From positions 1 through 44,098 of the forward strand of contig NZ_FQZD01000031.1 of NCBI RefSeq assembly GCF_900141835.1: a stretch of 44,098 nucleotides of DNA, written 5' to 3'. Numbering within the stretch: position 1 is the stretch's first letter; the number at the start of each line of letters is the position of its first letter. This DNA is from Propionispora hippei DSM 15287. GTDB lineage: Bacteria > Bacillota > Negativicutes > Propionisporales > Propionisporaceae. This document shows positions 25,176 to 33,387 of the stretch, piece after piece. The notes below the pieces were generated by a model, which had not been told where the DNA came from, searched no databases, and saw nothing but the letters and a program-made list of their open reading frames with translations. Made by a program: the position numbers and the translations under genes.

Positions 25176-25868
25176 TTACGCATACAGTCCGGTGCGGGAA
25201 GGACAAAAACCGCCGGCAATCATCTGCCACAGCGCCGTACAGCCTGCCACCACCGGGTCAATCACCGTCAGTCCGGTCCGCTGCTGCAGCCGTGCCCCAA
25301 CACCGGTCATTCCGGCACAACCAAGAATGATTACTTCCGCTCCAGCCTGGCGCAAACTTTCGCATTTTTCTACCATTAAATCTTCCAGGCTGCCCGGCCG
25401 GCCGGCAAAATCACCGATCGGCACCTCCAGCGCCGCCACACCGGCCAGCCTAGCCTGCAGCCCGTAAGACAGGACCAGCGACTCCATCATGGGCTTGGCC
25501 TTGGCCGAAGCCGCCAGTATACCAAACCGGTAGCCCAGCAAAAGAGCCAGCGAAAAAGAAGCCTCGGCAATACCGGTAACCGGCAGCAGTACTTGTTCCT
25601 TCAAAGCATAGAGGGCCGGATCGCCAAAGCAGGCTAACAGCAAACCGTCGAAATGGTCCGGCTGCTGCTTGGCCAGCCGCTGCAGGACACTGGCGCCGGC
25701 CAGCGTATAGTCACGGAAGCTTTCCAGCACGTCCGGCGCTCCCGGTGTAGAAGTAACCACAAAATCAAAATGCAGTCTGCCGCTCAACACCTGTACCGTT
25801 GCTTCAATATCGCCGGTCATGACCGGCGAAGAATTGGGATTGATGACCAGCAGATTAGGCCGTTTCAT
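25176..25868 (-). CDS. hydantoin/allantoin racemase family protein (Asp/Glu racemase superfamily)
   Basis: 230 residues. The N-terminus RPNLLVINPNSSPVMT is the signature of hydantoin racemases. The two catalytic cysteines are C80 (LLLACFGDPAL) and C184 (VIILGCAGMTG), as needed for two-base racemisation. The enzyme would interconvert isomers of 5-substituted hydantoins so that a stereoselective hydantoinase can use both; allantoin (5-ureidohydantoin) racemases belong to the same family. The start is ATG 25868 with GGAGGTGCGGTT upstream; it overlaps the end of the upstream ATPase gene by 14 bp. Confidence 0.85.
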   Translation of the reverse strand: MKRPNLLVINPNSSPVMTGDIEATVQVLSGRLHFDFVVTSTPGAPDVLESFRDYTLAGASVLQRLAKQQPDHFDGLLLACFGDPALYALKEQVLLPVTGIAEASFSLALLLGYRFGILAASAKAKPMMESLVLSYGLQARLAGVAALEVPIGDFAGRPGSLEDLMVEKCESLRQAGAEVIILGCAGMTGVGARLQQRTGLTVIDPVVAGCTALWQMIAGGFCPSRTGLYA

Positions 25869-26703
25869 AACCGCACCTCCGACGCCATTGCCGGTACAGT
25901 TCCTCCGGCGTTGCGATGCCCCGGTCAATGCCATATGCCTGCCAAGCCTGGGCCAGAGCAGTCAGCGACGGTGGCTTGAGCGATGCCTGATCAAGAATTT
26001 CACGGGCGCCAAACACCTCTCTGACCGTTCCGTCCAGCAGCATGTGCCCCTGGTGCATGACCACGGCCCGCTTGGCATATTGGGCAACAATATCCATTTC
26101 ATGAGTAATGATAATAATCGTGTGACCATGCTGCCGGTTCAGTTCCTGCAGAAACTCCATAATTTCGATCGATTGCCGGTAGTCCTGGCCGGTAGTCGGC
26201 TCATCGACAATAATGACCTTCGGCTTCAACGACAGGATAGAGGCGATCGCCACCCGCTGCCGCAATCCTTTGGTCAGAAAGAAAGGATGCTCACCAAACA
26301 GCTCCGGCCGCACACCGGCAATCCGGGCCGCCTCGCTGACCCGTTCGCGCACTTCACTTTCCGTGCAGCCAATATTGCGCGGCGCATAGGCAATCTCATC
26401 AAACACATTATTATTAAACAATTGATGGTCGGGATTTTGAAAAATATAGCCAATAGCCGTGACCAACTGTTTTTTCACCTTGGGCCGGGTAGTATCCAGT
26501 CCGTCCACCGTTACGGTGCCCGAAGTGGGCTTGAAGATTCCGTTAAGCACCTTGGACAAGGTCGTTTTGCCGCAACCATTTTGCCCGATCAGGGCGATAA
26601 ACTCGCCGGGGAAAATCTCCAGAGACACTTGGTTGACCGCCCTGGTTCCATCGGGATAGCAATATTCCAAATTCTCAACCATTACAATCGACTGCTGTGT
26701 CAT
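25855..26703 (-). CDS. ecfA2: ECF transporter ATPase, second subunit, with divergent ABC signature
   Basis: 282 residues. Walker A is GQNGCGKTT (40-48), the Q-loop region YIFQNPDHQLFNNNV, Walker B VIIVDEPTTGQD and the H-loop IITHEMD. The signature motif reads FLTKGLRQRVAIA where LSGGQ is expected, so one of the two ATP sites in the A1-A2 dimer would be composite and degenerate. It pairs with the ATPase encoded directly upstream (ATGA overlap) and supplies energy through the T subunit. The A1/A2 numbering is mine. Confidence 0.9.
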   Translation of the reverse strand: MTQQSIVMVENLEYCYPDGTRAVNQVSLEIFPGEFIALIGQNGCGKTTLSKVLNGIFKPTSGTVTVDGLDTTRPKVKKQLVTAIGYIFQNPDHQLFNNNVFDEIAYAPRNIGCTESEVRERVSEAARIAGVRPELFGEHPFFLTKGLRQRVAIASILSLKPKVIIVDEPTTGQDYRQSIEIMEFLQELNRQHGHTIIIITHEMDIVAQYAKRAVVMHQGHMLLDGTVREVFGAREILDQASLKPPSLTALAQAWQAYGIDRGIATPEELYRQWRRRCGYETA

Positions 26704-27557
26704 GACGTTCTCCCCCGTTTCAGTTCCTGCCCCAGCCGATCGCGGATGTCTTCAAAATAAACCGGCATCTTCGGCTGGGGACTGTCGGCGGCAGCCAGAT
26801 AGGAAAACCGGATGATGTCGGGCACACGGATCCCGCTGGCGGCAATGCCATGCAGATCGTCAAAAAAGCGTTCCGCCTTTTCCCAGCGGCGGATACTGCC
26901 CTCCGCCAGGAGTAAAATTTCATCGGATAATTCCGCTATCTTTTCAATATTATGTTCAATGACTACAATGGTCATCTGAAGCTCTTTTTTCATGGTAGCC
27001 AACAGGGAAAATACATTATCCTTTGAGTGGGGGTCCAGCATGGAGGTCGGCTCATCCAAAATGATGATTTTCGGCTTCATGGCCAGCACAGCGGCAATAG
27101 CTACCCGCTGTTTCTGGCCGCCGGAAAGATCATAAGGCGGTTTACCCAACAGTTCCCGGATACCGGTCAGCTCGCTTACCCAGTCAAGCCGCTCATTGAT
27201 TTCTTCCACCGACAGCCCCAGATTTTCCAAACCGAAGGCAATCTCCTCTTCTACGCTCATCGCCGTAAACTGGGCATCGGGATCGGCAAAAACCATCCCG
27301 ATATGCTGAGCCAGTTCCAGCGAACTAAGTGACCTCACTGTCGTGCCAAAAATCTCGATCTCACCCTGCAGCACACCGGAAAAATGTTCTGGAATCAGCC
27401 CCCGCAAGGCAAGGGCCAAGGTTGTTTTTCCTGCTTCATTGGGTCCGACGATACCTAAAAAACGGTTAGCTTCCAAAGAAAAGGAGATATCCCTGAGCGC
27501 CATAGACTCACTGCCGCTGTATTTCCAACATAGATGCTTCACTTCTAGAGCCTTCAC
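26700..27557 (-). CDS. ecfA1: ECF transporter ATPase, first subunit
   Basis: 285 residues. Walker A is GPNEAGKTT (about 38-46), the Q-loop is VFADPDAQF (an aspartate instead of the usual glutamine), the signature LSGGQKQRVAIA is canonical, Walker B is IIILDEPTSMLD and the H-loop VVIEHNIE. The C-terminal extension (about 225-285) is typical of ECF ATPases. It starts at GTG 27557 with GGGGGAGGAGA upstream, overlapping the stop of the T-component gene by 4 nt. Confidence 0.92.
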   Translation of the reverse strand: MKALEVKHLCWKYSGSESMALRDISFSLEANRFLGIVGPNEAGKTTLALALRGLIPEHFSGVLQGEIEIFGTTVRSLSSLELAQHIGMVFADPDAQFTAMSVEEEIAFGLENLGLSVEEINERLDWVSELTGIRELLGKPPYDLSGGQKQRVAIAAVLAMKPKIIILDEPTSMLDPHSKDNVFSLLATMKKELQMTIVVIEHNIEKIAELSDEILLLAEGSIRRWEKAERFFDDLHGIAASGIRVPDIIRFSYLAAADSPQPKMPVYFEDIRDRLGQELKRGRTS

Positions 27558-28444
27558 TCTCCTCCCCCCTTTACCGAGGCCAGCAAAGCCCGGTTCATCA
27601 GTGAATGACTGATATCAAACTGATTGGTATGGACTTCAAAGATGACAAAAACCAGAAAAGCAGCCAGCATACCGGAAATCATGGCAATATCGCCGCACCG
27701 CACCGGCGATTTGGCAACCAGGTAGTCGGACCGTTTCCGGCCATTAACCTTGCCGGTCAGCACGGTGCCTTTAGCAAACAAAGCCATGCTGATATCGTCA
27801 CTGCGCCGGATGGCCAGCGTAAACAGCGGCACCATATACATGGCAAAATGCTTGATTTTACCGGTCCAGGACATATCCTCCGTATCCAATCCCCGGGCCT
27901 CCTCCGCCTCACGGATAATCCGGTAGTCTTCCAGAAACATGCCTGCCGACCGCAGTGACAGGCCCAAAAAATAAGAGCAGACAAACGGCATACCCGTCGA
28001 CCGGAACGCCACTAGAATGTCCCTTTCCCGGTTGGTCGAAAAGTAAAAAATCGACGCATAAATAAGAGCCACAATGCGGATGTACACACTCAAAGCCCAC
28101 ATCAGGGAGTGGTATTCCAGGCGTACCCAGCCAGCCTGATACAATAGCAGTGGTTCCCCCTTGCCGACGGGGAAAAAGATGTACATGGCCAGAATAAATA
28201 TTCCTATCGTGAATACCATGGGTAAATACACCCTCAGCTTGCGCAAATCCACCCGGGAAAACAGGAACAAACCCAAAATAACCAGCAGAAACGCCAGATT
28301 TCCCTCCGGCATTTCAATAAACAGGGGAATCACGCCGGTAATCACAAAAAGGGTTAGACGAACCAGGGGATGCAGGGCATAAATCGGTGATTCCAGCGGC
28401 ACATAACCTAAAATGGTTTTTTGCATAGTCTGTGTCCCTGCCAT
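27554..28444 (-). CDS. ecfT: ECF transporter transmembrane subunit EcfT
   Basis: 296 residues with an N-terminal membrane region (four to five hydrophobic segments). A cytoplasmic coupling-helix region follows, with SLRSAGMFLEDYRIIREAEEARGLDTEDM; the AREARG-type coupling motif appears here as EAEEARG. The C-terminal membrane helix is LAAFLVFVIFEVH. It couples the ATPases to the substrate-binding S subunit encoded just upstream. Start ATG 28444, GGAGG 8 nt upstream; ATG 28426 is an alternative. Confidence 0.9.
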   Translation of the reverse strand: MAGTQTMQKTILGYVPLESPIYALHPLVRLTLFVITGVIPLFIEMPEGNLAFLLVILGLFLFSRVDLRKLRVYLPMVFTIGIFILAMYIFFPVGKGEPLLLYQAGWVRLEYHSLMWALSVYIRIVALIYASIFYFSTNRERDILVAFRSTGMPFVCSYFLGLSLRSAGMFLEDYRIIREAEEARGLDTEDMSWTGKIKHFAMYMVPLFTLAIRRSDDISMALFAKGTVLTGKVNGRKRSDYLVAKSPVRCGDIAMISGMLAAFLVFVIFEVHTNQFDISHSLMNRALLASVKGGGE

Positions 28445-28473
28445 ACATAGCGCCTCCCAACAGCTACCGGGTT

Positions 28474-29100
28474 TTAGGCCCAGTATTTTTTACAAAAAGT
28501 TTTTGATTTAATAACAATGGGTGAAACGAATTTCAGCATAATAACTCCCAGTATCCAGGAAGCCACCGCATTACCGACAAACCAGCCGAAGAATACGGGT
28601 AAATGAGCTGCCGGCGTAATCAGATCGAAAGTTCTCAAGACCGTGCTGCCCCAACCGGCGCCAATAATATTGGAAACGATAATACCCCAAAAAGTGAAGG
28701 CAACCCAGTCTTTCGGCGTCAAAAGCCGCGGATCGGCACCAAAGGTGCGGAAGGCCCAGCCGGCAATAATGCCTTGCGCCAGATTGCCCGGTATGTAGGC
28801 CAGCGATACCGGCAGAGGGGCCGACCCGGAAATAGCATTGGATATAATCGGAAATACAAAGGAAGCAATCCCTCCCCACATGCCATACCAAATGCTGCCA
28901 ACCGCCTGAATGGCCTGGCCGGGCCAGAAGGCCGACACAAACCCCAGCGGTACAGCAATGCTGCCAAAGGTGCCGACAACAACGCCGACCCCGGTAAACA
29001 AGGCCATCATGACAAAATGCCCCAAACCCGATTTTCTTACTTCACCAGCTTCCAATTCCCAGACACTATCCTGCTCTCTTGTTACTACCTGTGTGGACAT
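28474..29100 (-). CDS. ECF transporter substrate-binding (S) component, unknown substrate
   Basis: 208 residues with about six hydrophobic segments (e.g. HFVMMALFTGVGVVVGTFGS, SNIIGAGWGST, FFGWFVGNAVASWILGVIML). It is the first gene of the operon and directly followed by T, A, A, the order of a dedicated (group I) ECF system. The sequence does not resemble the vitamin S components I know (BioY, RibU, ThiT, FolT, CbiM). The downstream racemase and hydantoinase argue for a hydantoin, ureide or related compound. Start ATG 29100 (MSTQVVTREQD) with GGAGTG upstream; earlier in-frame codons fall within the leader hairpin. Confidence 0.82.
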   Translation of the reverse strand: MSTQVVTREQDSVWELEAGEVRKSGLGHFVMMALFTGVGVVVGTFGSIAVPLGFVSAFWPGQAIQAVGSIWYGMWGGIASFVFPIISNAISGSAPLPVSLAYIPGNLAQGIIAGWAFRTFGADPRLLTPKDWVAFTFWGIIVSNIIGAGWGSTVLRTFDLITPAAHLPVFFGWFVGNAVASWILGVIMLKFVSPIVIKSKTFCKKYWA

Positions 29101-29176
29101 ACGAATCACTCCAGTCATTTTTTTATTATAATAACAACCGACGTTACCGCCGCTGCAATTACCAGACAAACGAAAA

Positions 29177-29214
29177 GTGCCCTGAGAAGGAACTTTCATC
29201 CATTCTCAGGGCAC
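29177..29214 (-). terminator. leader hairpin before the ECF operon, probable attenuator
   Basis: Perfect 12-bp arms GTGCCCTGAGAA / TTCTCAGGGCAC with a 14-nt loop, followed on the minus strand by TTTTCGTTTG. It lies between the downstream operator and the S-component start, mirroring the dpaL leader. Confidence 0.75.
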
Positions 29215-29227
29215 CCTTGCCCAAAAG

Positions 29228-29240
29228 TCTCATTTCGAGA
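29228..29240. promoter_or_regulatory. operator palindrome, downstream site of the ECF operon
   Basis: TCTCATTTCGAGA; with flanking bases the arms are GTCTC / GAGAC. One base differs from the other three copies. Centre 29234, about +43 and 62 bp from the promoter-proximal copy. Confidence 0.65.
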
Positions 29241-29283
29241 CAAAAAAGTTTAAAAAAATATACCGTTTTATTAAGTTGGTCTC

Positions 29284-29312
29284 AGTATATCTCATTTTGA
29301 GATTTTTGTCCA
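29284..29312 (-). promoter_or_regulatory. ECF operon promoter with operator palindrome in the spacer
   Basis: Minus strand TGGACA (29312-29307), a 17-bp spacer and TATACT (29289-29284). The palindrome TCTCATTTTGAGA (29290-29302, centre 29296) occupies the spacer, in the same position relative to the -10 box as in the dpaL promoter. Confidence 0.75.
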
Positions 29313-29379
29313 CTCTTTTTATAAAGAAAATTCGTCGCCGGGCTGGCGGCGCCTTTCCCGGTTATCCCCGTAATGTCAG

Positions 29380-29416
29380 CAACCCTGCGCGGGCCAAGTT
29401 TGGCCCGCCAGGGTTG
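29380..29416. other. strong hairpin without U tract in the MFS/ECF intergenic region
   Basis: CAACCCTG-GCGGGCCA pairs with TGGCCCGC-AGGGTTG around a 5-nt loop. No T-run follows on either strand. It may shield transcript 3' ends of the MFS gene. Nothing else is seen in 29313-29518. Confidence 0.5.
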
Positions 29417-29518
29417 TTGCACTACGTATAATTATGGGGCCGGTCATACTTACACCATGAACAGTTTAGTACAGTGTCCGATCTAATCCTGCCGTTTTAG
29501 GTCTGACACTATAGTCGA

Positions 29519-30703
29519 TTACTCTTTCATCGGCACCATGTCGTGCATCTCGTCCGGTTCCTGAACAAACAGCGTCAGTATAAAACCGGCCACAGGCAAT
29601 ACCGCCAATAGCTGGAATACCCATACCAGGCCCGACATATCGGCCATCTGCCCGAGTACCAGCACGCCCATGGCCCCCAGACCAATGCTGAAGCCCAACG
29701 TTAGGCCCGAGGCCATACCGACATTTCCCGGCATCATTTTCTGGGCCATCACCAAACTGCTGGTAAAGGTGGCCGCCAGCAGCACACTGATTGCGGCCAA
29801 CAAAACAAAGGACCACATGCCCCCTGCCAGGGTAAATAGATAGAGCAGCACTCCCACCGGCAGAATGGAATACAACATCACCGTCCTGCTGCCATAACGG
29901 TCGCTCAGCGGACCGCCCAACAGCGTGCCGGCCGCTCCCGCGGCCAGATATACCGTCAGCAGCAGCGCGGCATAGGCCGGGCTGCCATGTAAATAAGAGG
30001 TATAATAAAGTGGCACAAAGGTACTGATTCCTGAGGTAACCGTGGAACGCATCAGCACCATGCCTAACAGTGCCAGCAGGGCCAAATCCAGCCGCACAGC
30101 AGAGACGCCCCGCACGGCGGCGCTGGCCGGCCGCTGCGACTGTCGCACCCATTGCTTTCTGGTCACCAGCAGCAGGCCCCCGATTATGATGTTAGGCAGC
30201 ACAAATACATAATACAGCACCGTCGGACCAGACAAGAGCATTCCCAAGAACAGCGATCCTATGGCAAAGCCGGCATTACCGCCGACAGTAAATAAGCTGG
30301 CCCCCTTGCCTTTCGCCTTACCGCTTAACCAATTGACAACCTTCGCTCCCTCCGGATGAAACACGGCACTGCCGAAGCCGCTGATCGCGGTACACACCAG
30401 TACCAGCGGATAGGACGGCACCAGAAGCGAGGCCAGCATCACCGCCCCTGTCGTGAAGCAACCCAGCGGCATCCACCAGGGCCGGGCCTTCCGGTCGCTT
30501 AAGTATCCGAACAACGGCTGGCTGACCGAAGAGGTCAGGTTTTGCAACAGCACGATAGCCGTCACCTCGGCATAGGACAAACCGAATTTCGCTTTAAAAT
30601 ATGGCAGGGCCACAAACAAGGCACCGGCCGATAAATCGATCACCCCATGGGCACAGCTGATCAGCCATACGGTGGGAGAAACATTTTTTATGGACGCAAA
30701 CAT
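29519..30703 (-). CDS. MFS transporter, fosmidomycin-resistance (Fsr)-like
   Basis: 394 residues with about 12 membrane helices. The loop 2-3 motif FGYLSDRKARPW and the segment SGFGSAVFHPEGAKVVNWLSG with GNAGFAIGSL resemble Fsr-type exporters (FHPxxxR-like motif). It is probably a proton-driven exporter of a small molecule. ATG 30703 is preceded by GGGAGTAAGAAC. It lies in the same direction as, and downstream of, hcp, but is separated by a strong terminator. Confidence 0.8.
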   Translation of the reverse strand: MFASIKNVSPTVWLISCAHGVIDLSAGALFVALPYFKAKFGLSYAEVTAIVLLQNLTSSVSQPLFGYLSDRKARPWWMPLGCFTTGAVMLASLLVPSYPLVLVCTAISGFGSAVFHPEGAKVVNWLSGKAKGKGASLFTVGGNAGFAIGSLFLGMLLSGPTVLYYVFVLPNIIIGGLLLVTRKQWVRQSQRPASAAVRGVSAVRLDLALLALLGMVLMRSTVTSGISTFVPLYYTSYLHGSPAYAALLLTVYLAAGAAGTLLGGPLSDRYGSRTVMLYSILPVGVLLYLFTLAGGMWSFVLLAAISVLLAATFTSSLVMAQKMMPGNVGMASGLTLGFSIGLGAMGVLVLGQMADMSGLVWVFQLLAVLPVAGFILTLFVQEPDEMHDMVPMKE

Positions 30704-30837
30704 GTTCTTACTCCCTTCTTCCCTTTTGACAGCCTATCACTTGATAATGCAGGCGTATATTCATTATACTGTTAAACCGCTGTGATTGCATGGATAATAT
30801 ACTGATTTTCTTATCTTTACAAGGGAACCAGCAGCGG

Positions 30838-30881
30838 CTAAGTATAAAAACCACCCTTTTCAGGGTGGTTTTTATACTTAG
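30838..30881 (-). terminator. intrinsic terminator of hcp
   Basis: Perfect 20-bp arms from CTAAGTATAAAAACCACCCT to its complement, with a 4-nt TTTC loop and internal A5/T5 tracts. It would work in both directions and lies 26 bp past the hcp stop. Confidence 0.9.
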
Positions 30882-30907
30882 CCGTTATATATTTTTTGTT
30901 TTTATTC

Positions 30908-32545
30908 TTATGCCATAAACATTTTCAAATCGTCTTCCACATCGCCTACGCCGCCGATGCCGAAGGTTTCCACCAGCACTTTGGCCACGTTGGGCGACAG
31001 GAAGCCGGGCAGCGTTGGGCCGAGATGAATATTTTTCACTCCCAGGTAGAGCAGTGCCAACAGTACGATGACGGCTTTCTGTTCATACCAGGCAATGTTA
31101 TAAGCAATGGGCAATTGATTGACATCGTCCAGACCGAATACTTCCTTCAGTTTCAGAGCAATGACGGCCAGCGAATAGGAGTCGTTGCATTGTCCGGCAT
31201 CCAGCACCCGGGGAATACCGCCGATATCGCCCAAAGGCAGCTTGTTGTAACGGTATTTAGCGCAGCCGGCTGTCAGAATGACGGTGTCCTGAGGCAACGC
31301 TTTGGCAAATTCACTGTAATAGTCGCGGCTCTTCATGCGACCGTCGCAACCGGCCATGACAAAGAATTTCTTAATGGCGCCGGCTTTAACAGCCTCTACC
31401 ACTTTATCGGCCAGACTCAATACCTGATTGTGGGCAAAGCCGCCGACAATCTCGCCCTGCTCCAGTTCCTGCGGTGGCGGGCACTGTTTGGCATGGGCGA
31501 TTAGGCCTGAGAAGTCTTTTGGCTGACCGGCAGCTCTGGCTGGGATTTGTTTCAACCCTTCAAAGCCAACCACACCGGTCACATATACCCGGTCCTTATA
31601 GCTTTCCTTCGGTGTAACCAGACAGTTGGTAGTCATCAGAATCGGTCCGTTGAAGCTTGCAAACTCTTTATCCTGCAGCCACCAGGCATTGCCGTAGTTG
31701 CCGACAAAATTATCGTATTTCTTGAAGAACGGATAGTAGTGGGCCGGCAGCATTTCACCATGGGTGTATACATCGACACCGGTGCCCCGGGTCTGTTCCA
31801 ATAATTCTTCCAAATCCTTCAGATCATGGCCGCTGATCAAAATGGCCGGGTTGTTTCTAACGCCAATATTGACCTTGGTAATTTCCGGGTTGCCGTAGGT
31901 GGTGGTATTGGCCTGATCCAGGAGAGCCATGACATCCACCCCGAATTTACCGCATTCCAGTACTAACGATACCAGTTGATCGGCACTCAATTCCTCAGTG
32001 GTCGCCTTCAACGCCCGCTGCATAAAAGCGAAAATACCGTCTTGTCCATATCCCAGGGTATAGGCATGCTCAGCGTAGGCTGCCATCCCTTTCACGCCGT
32101 AGGTTAAAAGTTCGCGCAACGAACGGACATCTTCATTTTCAGTTGCCAGAATACCGACTGCTTCTGCCTTGGCTTCAAAAGCATGGGGTCCATCAGTCCA
32201 GGTTACACTGTCATGGCCTTCCTGTGGCGCCACGCCGGCCTGGAGCAGCTCGGCCTTCACCTGATCGCGGATGGCCAGTGCATCCTGCACCTTGCCGACA
32301 AAGTAGGCCTTGTCAAAATTTGCATTGGTAATGGTGGAAAAGAGCGCTTCCATTACAAAGACATCAACTGCCGGTTTATTCACGCCGGCTTCTCTGGCCT
32401 GGACATTAAGAATGGAAATTCCCTTCAGCACATAAATCAAAAGATCCTGTAAATTGGCGACGTCCGCTGTCTTCCCGCAAACACCGCGCATAGTACAGCC
32501 GCTCCCCTTCGCCGTTTCCTGACATTGATAGCAAAACATTCCCAT
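30908..32545 (-). CDS. hcp: hybrid cluster protein (hydroxylamine reductase)
   Basis: 545 residues. It binds an N-terminal [4Fe-4S] cluster and a hybrid Fe-S-O cluster and reduces NO or hydroxylamine in nitrosative-stress defence. N-terminal cysteines C5, C8, C17 and C23 (CX2CX8CX5C) fit the anaerobe type rather than the [2Fe-2S] enterobacterial type. Hybrid-cluster residues lie in [35 protein letters not shown] and [13 protein letters not shown] 32545 follows GGAGGC. No hcr reductase gene is adjacent. Regulation by a CRP/FNR-type factor is suggested by the upstream site. Confidence 0.95.
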   Translation of the reverse strand: MGMFCYQCQETAKGSGCTMRGVCGKTADVANLQDLLIYVLKGISILNVQAREAGVNKPAVDVFVMEALFSTITNANFDKAYFVGKVQDALAIRDQVKAELLQAGVAPQEGHDSVTWTDGPHAFEAKAEAVGILATENEDVRSLRELLTYGVKGMAAYAEHAYTLGYGQDGIFAFMQRALKATTEELSADQLVSLVLECGKFGVDVMALLDQANTTTYGNPEITKVNIGVRNNPAILISGHDLKDLEELLEQTRGTGVDVYTHGEMLPAHYYPFFKKYDNFVGNYGNAWWLQDKEFASFNGPILMTTNCLVTPKESYKDRVYVTGVVGFEGLKQIPARAAGQPKDFSGLIAHAKQCPPPQELEQGEIVGGFAHNQVLSLADKVVEAVKAGAIKKFFVMAGCDGRMKSRDYYSEFAKALPQDTVILTAGCAKYRYNKLPLGDIGGIPRVLDAGQCNDSYSLAVIALKLKEVFGLDDVNQLPIAYNIAWYEQKAVIVLLALLYLGVKNIHLGPTLPGFLSPNVAKVLVETFGIGGVGDVEDDLKMFMA

Positions 32546-32596
32546 TGTATATAAGCCTCCTTGTTATTAGGGTATAACAACCTTATTCATAGTGCT

Positions 32597-32639
32597 ATCA
32601 TACAGTAAACAGCCCGGAGCGGCTGTGACCTGCATCACA
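32597..32639 (-). promoter_or_regulatory. hcp promoter with CRP/FNR-family operator
   Basis: The palindrome TGTGA-CCTGCA-TCACA (32624-32639), embedded in 12-bp arms GAGCGGCTGTGA / TCACAGCCGCTC (32617-32646), fits CRP/FNR-family sites. The -10 TATGAT is at 32602-32597, predicting a start near 32590, so the operator centre (32631.5) falls at about -41.5, the class II activator position. HcpR is the family member known to control hcp in anaerobes; its gene is not in this window. Confidence 0.7.
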
Positions 32640-32670
32640 GCCGCTCAAAAATTTTGTCAAGCACACAAAA

Positions 32671-32708
32671 AAGATGGTACAGCGATTTTTGCACCGCCAT
32701 ACCATCTT
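32671..32708 (-). terminator. intrinsic terminator of rubrerythrin
   Basis: AAGATGGTA / TACCATCTT arms around a 20-nt loop; minus strand continues TTTTTTGTGTGC. It begins 16 bp past the rubrerythrin stop. Confidence 0.85.
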
Positions 32709-32724
32709 TACATTCACCTTATTT

Positions 32725-33318
32725 TTAATAGGTTTCGGCAAACACTTCAAAGAAAGCCTTCGGATGAAGGCAGGCCGGACATTTTTCCGGTGCGGCCGTG
32801 GCTTCATGGATGTAACCGCAGTTAGCACATTTCCAAAATACCTTGCCGTCTTTTACAAATACCGTACCGTTGGCTACATTGTCAGCCAGCTTGTTGAAGC
32901 GGACTTCATGACATTTTTCAGCGGCAGCAATCATGCGAAAGGCGGCGGCCACTTCAGGGAAGCCTTCTTCAGCGGCAACCTGGGCAAAAGCCGGGTACAA
33001 ATCGGTCCATTCTTCATTTTCCCCGCCGGCAGCGGCTTTTAAGTTAGTCAGGGTATCACCCTTTTCCACCGGGAAGGATGCGGTAATTTCCAGCATCACC
33101 GGCAGTTCGTCCTTCAAGCCTTCCAACAGGAAGTTATAGAACCGTTTGGCATGTTCTTTTTCATTATCGGCGGTTTCGATAAAAATGGATTGAATTTGCT
33201 TAAAGCCTTCCTTATCGGCTACCGATGCATAGTATGTATACCGGTTTCTGGCCTGAGACTCTCCGGCAAACGCTTTCAATAAATTTTCAGCAGTTTTAGT
33301 ACCTTTTAAGCTTTTCAC
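32725..33318 (-). CDS. rbr: rubrerythrin
   Basis: This 197-residue peroxide-scavenging diiron protein of anaerobes has an N-terminal ferritin-like four-helix domain. Its iron ligands lie in AFAGESQARNRY, ETADNEKEHAKRF and AAAEKCHEVRF (two ExxH-type motifs). A C-terminal rubredoxin domain (CANCGY and CPACLHPK, residues about 163-185) follows. Length and domain order are classical. Start ATG 33318 with GGGAGAGATTTAAGA upstream. It is preceded by a near-consensus promoter and a PerR-like box. Confidence 0.95.
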   Translation of the reverse strand: MKSLKGTKTAENLLKAFAGESQARNRYTYYASVADKEGFKQIQSIFIETADNEKEHAKRFYNFLLEGLKDELPVMLEITASFPVEKGDTLTNLKAAAGGENEEWTDLYPAFAQVAAEEGFPEVAAAFRMIAAAEKCHEVRFNKLADNVANGTVFVKDGKVFWKCANCGYIHEATAAPEKCPACLHPKAFFEVFAETY

Positions 33319-33362
33319 TCTTAAATCTCTCCCTTTTATTTATTATAACGGTTATTATTAAC

Positions 33363-33377
33363 TAATAATAATTATCC
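33363..33377. promoter_or_regulatory. PerR-like box at the rubrerythrin promoter
   Basis: Minus strand GGATAATTATTATTA matches the PerR consensus TTATAATTATTATAA at 12 of 15 positions. It lies just downstream of the predicted transcription start (about 33381), a position suited to repression. In an AT-rich stretch chance similarity is possible. Confidence 0.5.
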
Positions 33378-33387
33378 GCTATTAACT

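Noticed and set aside
24046-25467. 473-residue open frame on the plus strand
   Set aside because: It is antisense to hyuA and the racemase gene, has no domain motifs, and arises from GC-biased codon positions of those genes.
29466-30152. 228-residue open frame on the minus strand
   Set aside because: Shifted frame of the MFS gene, glycine/arginine-rich composition without membrane helices.
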